Source: Streptomyces sp. DHE7-1
Lineage (GTDB): Bacteria > Actinomycetota > Actinomycetes > Streptomycetales > Streptomycetaceae
Direction: 5' to 3'
Assembly: GCA_016432725.1 (NCBI GenBank)
Contig: JACJDG010000003.1
Span: forward strand, 3,410,001-3,474,000
Length of the DNA stretch: 64,000 nt
Positions 27,218 to 37,266 of this stretch are shown piece after piece; positions within the stretch are counted from its first letter, which is position 1, and each line of letters begins with the position of its first letter. The notes beneath the pieces were generated by a model. That model searched no databases and was not told the origin of the DNA. It was given only the letters and a program-made list of their open reading frames with translations. A program made the translations under genes and the position numbers.

Positions 27218-28553
27218 GTGCGTGTCCATGACCGGCAGGCGACGCTTCCGCAGCACCTTCCCCTCTCCTTCTCCCGGCCCGTCAGAGCGACCTTGCTCTC
27301 CGCGGGCGCCCTGGCCGCGGTCGCGTCGCTCACCACCGGATGCGGGGTCGTCCCCGGTGCCACGGGGGGCTCCGGGGACGACCCGATCAAGGTGATGACG
27401 TGGGCGCCGCAGAACACGGACGCCACCAACAAGCCGGGCATGCCCGCGATGGCCCGCGCCTACGGCAAGTGGATCAACAGCCACGGCGGCATCAACGGCC
27501 GCAGGCTCGAGGTCCTGACCTGCAACGACCACAACGACAGCGTGGGCGCGGCGAAGTGCGCCCGGCGCGCGGCCGCCGAGGACGTGGTCGCCGTCGTCGG
27601 CTCCTACAGCCAGTACGTCGACTCCTACCTCGCCCCGCTGGAGAGCGCGGGCATCCCCTACATCGGCGGCTACGGCATCAGCAACGACGAGTTCACCGGC
27701 CAGATGTCGTACCCGGTCAACGGGGGCAGCCCGCCCTGCTGGCCGGCCTCGGCCGGGCGCTGGCCGCCGCCTGCGGCCGGGTCGCGCTGGTGCGTCCGGA
27801 CAGCATCGCCGGCGACCAGCTCCCCACCCTGCTGGACTCGGGTCTGAAGGAGGGCGGGCACGCGGCGACCGGCGACCAGCTCGCCGCCGAGAACGCCACC
27901 GAGTACGACTCCCAGGCGGAGCAGGCCCTGCGGTCCGCGACCCAGGACGTGACGAGGAAGGGCTGTGTGGTGCCCGCGCTCGGGGACCGCACCGGCACGT
28001 TCATGGACTCCTTCCGGCGGGCCCGCGACGCGTTCCCGGCGGTGCGCACGGCGACCGTGATGGGCAGCGTCGACCAGAGCGTGATCAACGCGACGGGCGG
28101 TGCGTCGAGCCCCTACGAGGGGGCGTACATCACCGGCTGGTACCCGGTGACGTCCGACCCGCGGTGGGACCCGATGAAGAAGGTCATCAACGAGGAGGCC
28201 TTCGGCGACAACCGCATCGACCCCGCGGACGCCGGGGTGCAGACCACCTGGATCGCCTACACCGTGCTGAAGGCCGTGCTGGAGCGGATCGGCGGCGGCG
28301 AGGTGAGCTCCGACAGCGTGCGGCACACCCTCAACAAGGGCCTGAAGGTGTACACCGGCGGCCTCACCCCGACCCTGCACTGGCCCTACGAGGGCAAGCT
28401 CGCCGGTCTCGGCCTGCCCGGCTGGTCAACGCGGACGTGACCCTCCAGGTGGTCCAGGACGGCAAGCTGGTCGAGGCGAAGAGAACCGCGGGCTCGGGAT
28501 TCGACGGAATCACCGACATGACGAGCACGCTCCAGGAAGCGGACCTCGTCTGA
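27218..28553 (+). CDS. ABC-type substrate-binding lipoprotein (branched-chain amino acid type), with two frameshifts
   Basis: About 445 residues. The N-terminal signal ends in a lipobox, ASLTTGCG, with lipidation at the cysteine. The mature part is a type I periplasmic-binding fold: AYGKWINSHGGINGRRLEVLT, DDHNDS-like CNDHNDSVGAAKCARRA, and VAVVGSYSQYVDS. The frame breaks near 27732 and 28425; adding one base at each joins the three parts into one protein ending LQEADLV. No permease or ATPase genes lie beside it, so it is an orphan binding protein. It may serve a distant transporter or act as a sensor. Confidence 0.83.
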
Positions 28554-28583
28554 CCCGGCCCGCGGCGCGCCGCCCCGGCCGCC

Positions 28584-30217
28584 TCAGAGCTGGGTGGGCT
28601 GGCGCTGGGTCAGGCCGTACTTCTGCGCGATGGTGTTCCACAGCGCCGCCGCCCTGACCTTCTGGGCGCTCGCGGTGCCGCTCTCCCGGTTGCCTGCCTG
28701 CGTCTGGCCGGTGATCCGGGCGTGGCCCTTTTGGCAGCCCTTCCTGCCGCCGACCTGGTCCGCCCAGGCCGCGTAGTTGTTGTCGGCGGCGGCCGAGGCC
28801 TGCCAGGCCTTGGTGAGGGCGGCGGTCAGCTCGGCGTTGGCCGGCAGCTTGTCGACCGAGAGCTTGCCCAGCCTGGTCACCAGGCCGTTGCGCTGCTTGG
28901 CGGCGTTGCGCAGGTCGGTGGCGGCCTGGCCGAGGTTGTTGCACTGCTTGACGTTCGCCACCGCCTGGATCACCGAGGCCCGGCTGCTGCCGCTGTCGGC
29001 GAGCAGCTTGTCCAGGGCGATCGCCTGCTGCTCGGCCGGGTCGGCGGACTCGGCCGCCGAGGGCGAGGCCTGGGTGGCCGGGGCGGAGGCGGCGACCGTC
29101 TTGTTGTCGGTGCCCTTGTCCCGTCCCCGCTGCTGAGCAGCGCGCCGGCGCCCACGCCGAGCACCACGATGCCGACGCCGACGGCGGCGATCAGGGCCAC
29201 CCGCGAGCGGCCCCCGCCCCCGTGGCGGTCGTCGTCCAGGGGCGGCTCGTACGCGGGCTGCGCCGGGCCGGGGTAGGCGTTCGGCTGCTGGACGCGCGGC
29301 ATCTGCTGCGTGGACCCGGCCGGACCGGAACCGCCCGGGCCGCTGCGGAAGAGGTTGTCGAACTCGGCGGGCGGCTGCCGCTCACCGCCGTGCGCCTGGG
29401 CGGCGTAGGGCGGGATGTACTGCGTGGCGTCCGCGTCGGAGTTGGCGGCCGGCGCGGGGGGCTGCTGGGCCCGGCCGAGGTACCGGGTCTCCTCGCCGGC
29501 CGACTCGGGCGGCAGCGCGCCCGGCGTCACCGGCGGGATGTACTGGGTCGCGCCCTCGTCGGCGGGAGAACCCTGGGCGGGCGGTATGTGCGGTATGTAC
29601 TGGGTGGCACCCTCGTCCGCGTGCGCCGCGGGGACCGGCGGTATGTACTGGGTCGCGCCGTCGGCGGCCGGGGGCAGCGGGGCGCCCTGCCCCGGGTACG
29701 CGTCCGGCGCGGCGGGCGGCAGCGGCGCCGAGGGGGCGGGCTGCGCCGGGTACTGCTGGTAGGCGTCGGGCGTGCCGTAGCCGGGCTGCGGGGCCGCGCC
29801 GTACGAGGACTGCGGGCTCTGGCCGTACGCGGACCGGCCGCCGTCGTACGAGGGCTGCGCGCCGTCCGGGCCGTAGCCCTGGGCCTGGCCGTACCCCTGG
29901 TCGTACGACGGGGCGGGCGCGCCCTCGGGAGGCAGCGGGCCGGGGCCGCCGGCGGGCTGCTGCTGCTGTTGCTGTTGCTGTTCCGGGGTGCCCCACTGCT
30001 GGGCGGCCGCGGGCGGCCAGCCCTGGTCCTGCTGGTGCTGATGCTGCTGCCGGTCGGGGCCCCAGGCGCCGCCCCAGGCCTGGCCGCCCGCGGGCGCCAC
30101 CGGGGCGGGCGCGCCCGTCATGCCCGGCAGCAGGGGCTCGCCTCCGTCGGAGGGCAGCACGATGCCTTCGTGCGCGGGCTGCGCCGAGGGCTCCTCGCCC
30201 TGTCCACTCTGCGTCAC
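28584..30217 (-). CDS. Pro/Gln-rich single-pass membrane protein, with one frameshift
   Basis: About 545 residues. The N-terminal ~330 residues are cytoplasmic low-complexity sequence rich in Pro, Gln, Gly, Tyr and Ala, including a run of eight glutamines. Four copies of an ATQYIP motif sit in Asp/Gly/Ala settings (for example DEGATQYIPPVT). One membrane helix follows (VALIAAVGVGIVVLGVGAGA), then a threonine/alanine linker and a helical extracytoplasmic domain (AVANVKQCNNLGQAATDLRN, ending GLTQRQPTQL). The frame breaks near 29125. The layout resembles Streptomyces proteins with Ser/Thr-kinase-linked tails, but no function is known. Confidence 0.75.
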
Positions 30218-30417
30218 CGGGACTCCTACGAATGGGGGACCTTCGGAATCGTCGGCTCACGCTACCGGGTCCCTGGAGCCGGGTGCCACGCAGCTCAGGA
30301 CGCGACCTCCTTCCCTGTGACAGCGGTAACAAAACCACCCGCGGCACGCTGTATATGGCAACCATCGTGCGTCCCGGTGCCGTTCGCCGTGCGTTCACGT
30401 GCCCGCGGGGCTGCCGT

Positions 30418-31803
30418 TCAGGCGGCGGGCTGGAGGTCGAGGCGGGCTCCGAACTCCCTGACCACCGCTTCGTCCCGGAAGGGTTCCAGTCGCTGCTGCA
30501 GGTCCTCCAGGTATTCGGCGCCCCGGTTGGAGCGGAGCGTCTCCAGCAGTTCCACCGCCTTCAGACCGGTGCCGCAGGCCTGCTCGATCTCGCGCTGCTG
30601 CACCTGGGCCGTGGCGAGCAGGACGTAGCCGATGGCGCGGCGCCTGGCCCGGGTCTCGGGGTGGCCGGCCAGCGACTGCTCGGCGTACCGGGCCGCCGTA
30701 CGGGCCTGGCCGAGGTCGCGGTGGCAGTGCGCCAGCTCGTCGGCCAGATAGGCCTCGTCGAAGTGCGCGATCCACGGCGGGTCGTCCCCGGAGGCCGCGT
30801 CCGCGCGCTCCATCGAGCCGATCGCCCGGTCCTCCGCCGCCTGTGCCGCGCGGAGGTCGCCGAGCAGGGCGTGTCCGCGCGCCTCGGCGGCGTGGAACAT
30901 CGCCTCCGCGCGCGGGGTCACCCGGCCGCGCGCCCCCTCCTGCGCGGCGCGCGCGAGCTGGGAGATCTCACGCGGGTTGCCGAGCTCCGCGGCCAGGTGG
31001 CTCATGGACGCGGCGAGGACGTAGCCGCCGTAGCCGCGGTCGCCGGCCGCCTGGGCCAGCCGCAGGGACTGGATGTAGTAGCGCTGGGCCAGGCCGGGCT
31101 GCCCGGTGTCGACCGCCATGTAGCCGGCCAGCTCGGTGAGCCGGGCCACGGTCGCGAAGAGCTCCCGCCCGACCGCCTCCCGGTACGACCCGGCGAGCAG
31201 TCCGGAGACGACGCTGTTGAGGTAGTGCACGACCACCGGGCGCACGTGCCCGCTGCCGTACTGGTGGTCGAGGTCCGTCAGCGCCTGGGTCATGGACCGT
31301 ACCGCCGCCACGTCGGACAGGCCCACGCGCGGGCCCGCCTGCCGGGACACCTGGGGGTCCGGCGCGGAGATCAGCCAGTCGCGGCTGGGCTCGACCAGCG
31401 CGGAGGCGGCGACTGAGGAGCCGGACAGGAAGTCCCGCCGGCCCACGTCGCTGCGCCACAGCTCGCAGACCTGCTCGATGGCCCCCAGTACCGTCGGCGA
31501 GAACTGGAGACCGACCCCCGAGGCGAGGTTCTTGCCGTTGGCCATGCCGATCTCGTCGATCGTGACCGTACGGCCGAGCTTGCGCCCGAGCGCCTCCGCG
31601 ATGATCGCCGGGGCCCGGCCCCGCGGCTGCTGGCCGCGCAGCCAGCGGGCCACGGACGTCTTGTCGTAGCGCAGGTCGAGACCGTGCTCGGCGCCGCACA
31701 TGTTGACCCGCCGGGCCAGTCCGGCGTTGGAACACCCCGCTTCCTGGATGAGTGCCTGCAGCCGTTCGTTCGGCTGCCTCGCCACGAGAGGCCTTGCGGC
31801 CAT
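30418..31803 (-). CDS. HTH-TPR transcriptional regulator (NsdA/NsdB-like)
   Basis: 461 residues, frame intact. The N-terminal DNA-binding part has NAGLARRVNMCGAEHGLDLR and SVARWLRGQQPRGRAPAIIA, a helix-turn-helix conserved in large Streptomyces regulators. The remainder is helical TPR-like repeats (for example LTELAGYMAVDTGQPGLAQR and LADELAHCHRDLGQARTAAR). The same family includes the negative regulators of development and antibiotic synthesis NsdA and NsdB; I cannot say which member this is. It is divergent from the prim-pol-like gene at 32079. Confidence 0.8.
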   Translation of the reverse strand: MAARPLVARQPNERLQALIQEAGCSNAGLARRVNMCGAEHGLDLRYDKTSVARWLRGQQPRGRAPAIIAEALGRKLGRTVTIDEIGMANGKNLASGVGLQFSPTVLGAIEQVCELWRSDVGRRDFLSGSSVAASALVEPSRDWLISAPDPQVSRQAGPRVGLSDVAAVRSMTQALTDLDHQYGSGHVRPVVVHYLNSVVSGLLAGSYREAVGRELFATVARLTELAGYMAVDTGQPGLAQRYYIQSLRLAQAAGDRGYGGYVLAASMSHLAAELGNPREISQLARAAQEGARGRVTPRAEAMFHAAEARGHALLGDLRAAQAAEDRAIGSMERADAASGDDPPWIAHFDEAYLADELAHCHRDLGQARTAARYAEQSLAGHPETRARRRAIGYVLLATAQVQQREIEQACGTGLKAVELLETLRSNRGAEYLEDLQQRLEPFRDEAVVREFGARLDLQPAA

Positions 31804-32078
31804 GCGCTACCCCTGCGAACCCCTGGAGCGTGAAGATCCGGCCGGAGGGTTCCGGCCGAGAGGATCACTGCCCAGCTGACATACCGTCAATGCGTGACAT
31901 GTGCGGTTTGCCGGGGTAACGGCGGATGCCACCCCCCTCCCTGGCTACCCAGCTCCCGACCCGGTTCCTCCCGCGCGCCCCCACCCGTGCACCCATGCGC
32001 CCCAAATGCGAAAAGGATGCTCCTCCCCCGCGCGCGTCCCGGCCGTAACCCGAGGTGAGCGCGGGAGTTGAGTGGGGC

Positions 32079-32741
32079 GTGGAAGAGACGATCGCGGGCA
32101 CCCAAGCCGCCCAGATTCCGCAGCAGCGCGGGCAGTCGCTGCTGGAGACCGCCGTACGCTACGCCGAGGAGCGGCACTGGGACGTGTTCCCGGGCACCTG
32201 GCTGGAATCCGTCGGCGGAGTGCAGCACTGCTCGTGCGGCGACGCCTCCTGCCCCGCGCCGGGTGCGCACCCCGCGCGCCCCGACTGGGCGGCCCAGGCG
32301 ACCGGCAGCGCGACCGTGGCCCGGCGGATGTGGCAGCAGCAGCCGGCGGCGTCGATCCTGCTGCCCACGGGCCTCACCTTCGACGCGGTGTCCGTCCCGG
32401 AGAGCGCCGGGTTCCTGGCGCTGGCCCGGATGGAGCGGATGGAGCTGACCCTCGGGCCGGTGACGCTGACCCCGGACCGGCGGATGCAGTTCCTCGTGCT
32501 GCCCGGCGCGACCGCCAAGGTCCCCGAGCTGGTGCGGAAGCTGGGCTGGTCGCCGGCCTCGCTGGATCTGGCGGTGCTGGGCGAGGGGAACTACGTCGCC
32601 GCTCCTCCCACCCGGTTCGGTTCCCGGGGCGCCGTGCAGTGGGCCTGCCGTCCGACCCCCGCGAACCGGTGGCTGCCGGACGCCGAGGAGCTGATCCCGC
32701 CGCTGGCCTACGCGTGCGGCCGGGACCGCCGGGACCGCTGA
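32079..32741 (+). CDS. Bifunctional DNA primase/polymerase N-terminal (prim-pol) domain protein
   Basis: About 220 residues. The prim-pol opening is visible as LLETAVRYAEERHWDVFPGT, with the cysteine-rich segment CSCGDASCPAPGAHPARPDW that normally reads C-x-C...C-PGKHP. The catalytic acidic motif (DvD) expected in active prim-pols is not evident: the corresponding strand reads TFDAVSVPESAGFLAL. This small standalone form may therefore be a non-catalytic derivative. The start is GTG 32079 (VEETIAG); GTG 32055 is possible. It shares no operon with plasmid or phage genes. Confidence 0.72.
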   Translation: MEETIAGTQAAQIPQQRGQSLLETAVRYAEERHWDVFPGTWLESVGGVQHCSCGDASCPAPGAHPARPDWAAQATGSATVARRMWQQQPAASILLPTGLTFDAVSVPESAGFLALARMERMELTLGPVTLTPDRRMQFLVLPGATAKVPELVRKLGWSPASLDLAVLGEGNYVAAPPTRFGSRGAVQWACRPTPANRWLPDAEELIPPLAYACGRDRRDR

Positions 32742-32801
32742 CGCCCCGCGCGGCGGACACTCGCACACCTGGGGAGGCCGGGAGCGCCGTAGCCTTCCTG
32801 C

Positions 32802-33577
32802 ATGACCGAAGCTGCGGTGTGTGTACGGGGGCTCTGGAAGCGATTCGGGCAGCAGGTTGCCGTCGGGGGCATCGATCTCGACCTGCCCGCGGGGAAGTTC
32901 GTCGGGCTGGTCGGGCCGAACGGCGCCGGGAAGACCACCACCCTGTCCATGGTGACCGGGCTGCTGCGCCCGATCAGGGCTCCGTCGAGGTCGTCGGGCA
33001 CGACGTGTGGCGCGACCCGGTGGCCGTCAAGGCGCGGATCGGCGTACTGCCCGAGGGGCTGCGGCTGTTCGAGCGGCTGTCGGGGCGCGAGCTGCTCGGG
33101 TACTCGGGGCGGCTGCGGGGGCTCTCCGGCGCCGAGGCCGACGAACGGGCGGCGCAACTGCTGGACGTGCTCGACCTCGCCGGGGCGCAGCACAAGCTCG
33201 TCGTCGACTACTCGACCGGCATGCGCAAGAAGATCGGTCTCGCGGCCGCTCTCCTCCACAATCCCGAGGTCGTCTTCCTCGACGAACCGTTCGAGGGCGT
33301 CGACCCGGTGTCCGCGCAGACGATCCGGGGCGTGCTCGAGCGGTACACGGCCTCCGGCGCCACCGTGGTGTTCTCCTCCCATGTCATGGAGCTGGTCGAG
33401 TCGCTGTGCGACTGGGTGGCCGTCATGGCGGCGGGCCGCATCCGCGCGACCGGAACGCTGGCCGAGGTGCGCGGGGAACACCCCACGCTGCAGGCGGCCT
33501 TCCTGGAGCTGGTGGGAGCGCGCGGCCGGGACTCCGCGTCCCGGCTGGACTGGCTGGGCGGTGGGGCGACCCGATGA
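32802..33577 (+). CDS. ABC transporter ATP-binding protein, with one frameshift
   Basis: About 258 residues. Walker A is GPNGAGKTTTL (about residue 40), the signature YSTGMRKKIGLAAALLHNP replaces the usual LSGGQ, and Walker B is VVFLDEPFEGVDP, followed by the switch histidine in VVFSSHVMELVE. The frame breaks near 32972; one added base gives LLRPDQGSVEVVGHDVWRDP. The ATGA overlap with the next gene couples it to the permease. Together they form a two-component exporter-type ABC system of unknown substrate. Confidence 0.88.
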
Positions 33578-35162
33578 CGAGCACCACCTCCGTCGTCGTA
33601 CGGCTGAAGCTGTCGCTGCTGCGCAACGGGCTGCGGCAGTCGGCGGGGCGGCGGGCCGCGTTCGTCGCCTCGGCCGTCGTCGCGCTGCTGTTCGCCCTGC
33701 TGCAACTGCTGGGCCTGCTCGCGCTGCGCGGGCACGCGCACGCCGAGGCCGTCGCCGTGCCCGGCACCGCCGTGCTGGCTCTGGGCTGGGCCGTGATGCC
33801 GCTGTTCTTCCCCGGCGGTGACGAGACCCTGGACCCCACCCGGCTGGTGATGCTGCCGCTGCGGCCGGGTCCGCTGGTACGGGCCCTGCTGGCGGCCTCC
33901 CTGGTCGGCGTCGGGCCCCTGTTCACGCTGCTGGTCCTGGCCGGATGCGCGCTGTCGGTGGCGCACGGGAGCGCCGGGTACCTCGTCGCGGTGATCGCCG
34001 TCGTCCTCGCGCTGCTGGTCTGCGTGGCGCTCGCCCGGGCCGTCGCCGCCGCCAACGTGCGGCTGCTGACCAGCCGGAAGGGGCGCGATCTCGCCGTGCT
34101 CAGCGGCCTGGTGATCGCCGTCGGGGCCCAGCTCGTCAACTTCGGCGCGCAGCGCCTGGGTTCGGCCGGACTCGGGCCGCTGCGGCCGGTCGCGGACGTG
34201 CTGTCCTGGGTGCCGCCGGCCTCCGCGGTGGGCGCGGTGCGCTCGGCGAGCGAGGGGTCGTACGGCGTCGCGGGCGGCCAACTGCTGCTCACTCTCCTCG
34301 CGTTGGCGCTGCTGGTCGCCGTGTGGGCGCGGAGCCTGAACCGGCTGATGACCGCGCCGGACGGATCCACCCTGCAGGACCCGGACGCCGGCGCCGCGGA
34401 CCGCCCCTCCTCGGGCGGGCTCGGCCGGCTGCTGCCCGGCGGGCGCACGGGCCCGGTCATGGAGCGCGCCCTGCGCTACGTCTGGCGCGACCCGAAGACC
34501 AAGTCGGCCTGGGTGACCTCACTGGCCATCGGGCTGATCGTGCCGGTCTTCAACGCCGTCCAGGGCACCGGTTCGGTCTACTTCGCGTGCTTCGCCGCCG
34601 GGATGCTCGGCATCCAGATGTACAACCAGTTCGGTCAGGACACCTCCGCGTTCTGGATGGTGGCCATGACGATCTCCTCGCCGCGCGACGCCTACGCCGA
34701 ACTGCGCGGACGGGCACTGGCCCTGCTGGTGATCACCCTGCCGTACGCGGCGCTCGTCACCGTGCTGACCACCGCGCTGCTGGGCGCCTGGGACCGGCTG
34801 CCCGAGGTGCTGGGGCTGTCCCTGGCCCTGCTGGGCGCCATGCTGGCGACCGGCGCCTGGACCTCGGCCGGGTTCCCGTACTCCATCCCGCAGGAGGGCC
34901 ACAAGAACGTGGCGCCCGGGCAGGCGGGACTCGCCTGGATCTCGGTCTTCGGCGGCATGGTCGCCTCAGCCCTGCTCTGCTCCCCGTCATCGCGGTGACG
35001 ATCTGGCTGAACGTCAGCGCGGGCGGGGACGCGTGGAGCTGGGTGCTGCTGCCGCTGGGAGCGGCCTACGGGGCGGGGATCGCCCTCGGGGGCCTGAGGC
35101 TGGCCGCACCGCGCACGGCGGCCCGCCTGCCGGAGATCCTGACGGCGGTGAGCAAGGGGTGA
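33574..35162 (+). CDS. ABC transporter permease, with one frameshift
   Basis: About 529 residues with around twelve hydrophobic helices, for example AFVASAVVALLFALLQLLGL and YLVAVIAVVLALLVCVALAR. The middle soluble section includes RALRYVWRDPKTKSAWVTS, typical of these two-part actinobacterial permeases. ATG 33574 overlaps the stop of the ATPase gene. The frame breaks near 34975; one added base joins GMVASALL to LPVIAVTIWLNVSAGG and the stop at 35162. Confidence 0.86.
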
Positions 35163-35174
35163 CGGTGAGGAGGG

Positions 35175-36035
35175 TCAGCCCGCCGCGAGGCGCTTGAGGA
35201 AGGGTTCGACCGCCGCTCGCCAGGCCACCGGCTGGTCGTAGTGGACGAGGTGTCCGGCGTCGGCGACCTCCGCGTACTCGCCGAGCGGCAGCACCCGCAC
35301 CATCTCCTGCGCCTCGGCCCGCCCCAGCTCCCCGTCGAGACCGCGCACCACGAGCGTGGGGCAGCGCACCTGGGCCAGCTCCTCCCAGTGGGCGTCGTAC
35401 ACCCAGCTCTCCCGGGTGCGGAGCATCTGGTCGGGTTCGAAGACGGGGCGCCAGCCGTCGGCGGACTCGTGCATCACCTCGGCGTAGAACTCGCCGCGCG
35501 AGGGGTTGGGCCGCTCCACCCAGGGATCGTCCTCGCCGAACCACTTGCGGACGTCGGCGAGGGTGGCGAAGGGGACGGGCCAGGAGCGGAACCACTCGGC
35601 CCATTCCCGCTGCGAGGCGGCGCCGAGCGCGGAGGCCCGCATGTCGCAGACGACCAGGCCACGCACCAGGTCCGGACGGCGGGCGGCGAGCTGCCAGGCG
35701 GTCAGGGCGCCCATGGCGTGGCCGACGAGGACGGCGGGGCCGAGACCGAGCTGCTCCAGGGCCGCCTCGGCGTCGTCGACGTAGGCCTCCCGGCCGTACG
35801 CGGCCTGTGGGGGCTTGTCGCTGCGGCCGTGGCCGCGCTGGTCGAGGGCGACCGCGCGGTGGCGCTCGGCGAGCCAGCGGGCGGTGGACGCCCAGTGTGA
35901 GGCGCGGCCCATCAGGCCGTGCAGTAACAGCACGCCCGGGGCACCGGGCTCCGCCTCCGGTTTCGGAGGGTCCGCGTACTCCCAGGCGGCCAGGCGCACC
36001 CCGCCCGTCCCCGTCACGTCGATACGTCGTGCCAT
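35175..36035 (-). CDS. Alpha/beta hydrolase-fold protein with alanine in place of the nucleophile serine
   Basis: 286 residues from ATG 36035 (MARRIDVTG). The fold is clear: oxyanion region VLLLHGLMGRASHW, VALDQRGHGRSDKP, nucleophile elbow VLVGHAMGALTAW, acidic turn VVRGLDGELGR and histidine loop VADAGHLVHYDQP. The elbow normally reads G-x-S-x-G; here the codon is GCC, Ala. The Asp and His of the triad remain. The protein is therefore unlikely to act by the usual esterase mechanism and may be a binding protein or use another chemistry. It converges on the ABC permease with 12 bases between stops. Confidence 0.85.
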   Translation of the reverse strand: MARRIDVTGTGGVRLAAWEYADPPKPEAEPGAPGVLLLHGLMGRASHWASTARWLAERHRAVALDQRGHGRSDKPPQAAYGREAYVDDAEAALEQLGLGPAVLVGHAMGALTAWQLAARRPDLVRGLVVCDMRASALGAASQREWAEWFRSWPVPFATLADVRKWFGEDDPWVERPNPSRGEFYAEVMHESADGWRPVFEPDQMLRTRESWVYDAHWEELAQVRCPTLVVRGLDGELGRAEAQEMVRVLPLGEYAEVADAGHLVHYDQPVAWRAAVEPFLKRLAAG

Positions 36036-36301
36036 CGGCCTGGTACCCCCCAGCTCCGCCTGCCTCGTACCGGTGTACTGCCGTTCTCGTCGTCCGTCGT
36101 CCCTGCCGTCGCAGACTATCGAATGCCTTTTCGAAAATACGTCCTCTGCTGACAACACCCCTCATTCGAGTGACGCCTCCCGAGGAATGATCGCCGCCGC
36201 CGAGGGATCTTTCTGGCGGGAGGCGGACCACTCGGGGAAAAGCGGTCCGAGGGGAATGACCCTGGGAGCTCGGGGCTCCGGGTCAGCAACAGGGGAGGAC
36301 A

Positions 36302-36329
36302 GGCCCCGGCGCCGCAAGGCGCCGGGGCC
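36302..36329. terminator. Strong hairpin after dmdR1
   Basis: A perfect 12-pair stem, GGCCCCGGCGCC (36302-36313) and GGCGCCGGGGCC (36318-36329), has a gcaa tetraloop and lies 8 bases beyond the dmdR1 stop. The remaining 36036-36301 stretch holds the hydrolase promoter region and no gene that I can support. Confidence 0.75.
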
Positions 36330-36337
36330 CTCCCGTG

Positions 36338-37030
36338 TCAGCGCTTGGCGACGAACACGTGCGAGGCGACGTCCGCCTCCAGCTCGGCCGCCTCACCGCC
36401 GCTGCCGACGAGCACACCGCCCGCCGACTCCGTCACGCTCACCACCGAACCGGGCTGCACACCCGCACGGCGCAACGTGTACATGAGCTGCGCGTCCGTC
36501 TGGATCGGCTCACCGATGCGCCGGACCACCACCGTCTTGCCGTCCGTCCCCGCGTCCAGGTCGGCCAGCGACACCATGCCCTCGTCCAGGAACGGGTCCG
36601 CCCCGTCCTTCTCGCCCAGCTCCTCCAGGCCCGGGATCGGATTGCCGTAAGGCGACTCGGTGGGATGCCGCAGCAGCTCGAGCACCCGGCGCTCCACGGC
36701 CTCGCTCATCACGTGCTCCCAGCGGCACGCCTCCGCGTGCACCTGCTCCCATTCCAGGCCGATCACGTCGACCAGGAGACACTCCGCGAGCCGGTGCTTG
36801 CGCATCACGCGCGTGGCCAGCCGGCGCCCCTCGTCCGTGAGCTCCAGATGCCGGTCGCTGGCCACGGACACCAGACCGTCGCGCTCCATACGGGCCACGG
36901 TCTGGCTCACCGTCGGCCCGCTCTGGTCCAGCCGCTCCGCGATGCGGGCGCGCATGGGGACGACGCCTTCCTCTTCGAGCTCGAGGATGGTGCGGAGATA
37001 CATCTCCGTGGTGTCGATCAGTCCGGACAT
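36338..37030 (-). CDS. dmdR1: Iron-dependent repressor DmdR1 (DtxR/IdeR family)
   Basis: DmdR1 represses siderophore and iron-uptake genes when loaded with Fe(II). The 230 residues contain a winged helix (about 1-65: MYLRTILELEEEGVVPMRAR and SGPTVSQTVARMERDGLV) and a metal/dimer domain (about 66-140). The DtxR ligands are in register: H and E of KHRLAECLL, then H, C, E, H of VHAEACRWEHVM. A C-terminal SH3-like domain (about 150-230, TLRRAGVQPGSVVSV) follows. Position matches SCO4394. The frame is intact. Confidence 0.95.
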   Translation of the reverse strand: MSGLIDTTEMYLRTILELEEEGVVPMRARIAERLDQSGPTVSQTVARMERDGLVSVASDRHLELTDEGRRLATRVMRKHRLAECLLVDVIGLEWEQVHAEACRWEHVMSEAVERRVLELLRHPTESPYGNPIPGLEELGEKDGADPFLDEGMVSLADLDAGTDGKTVVVRRIGEPIQTDAQLMYTLRRAGVQPGSVVSVTESAGGVLVGSGGEAAELEADVASHVFVAKR

Positions 37031-37266
37031 ACGTGCCCCTCGATTACCTCTGCCGGAACCTGCCCGGCGCGTGCGCTGGCCCTGGCTTCAATTCTGCCGG
37101 ATACCACTGACAACCGTGCCGCACCGACCAAACGAACAGCCCCCGCCCGGGACCCGCGCCGGCACCCGTCGGACACCAGTGCCCCCACGACCCCCCGCCG
37201 TATTGACACCGCACTGGTCCAGACCGCACCGTGATCCGCGACACAGACGCTGCGAAGGGGCACCGC

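Noticed and set aside
29222..30628. 468-codon plus-strand frame opposite the Pro/Gln-rich membrane protein
   Set aside because: Val/Arg/Gly-rich shadow with no start signal; the minus strand has the membrane helix and repeat structure.
32079..32741. Prim-pol gene as a mark of an integrated plasmid or phage
   Set aside because: No integrase, replication initiator, attachment repeats or transfer genes are present, and small prim-pol-like proteins are common in Streptomyces chromosomes.
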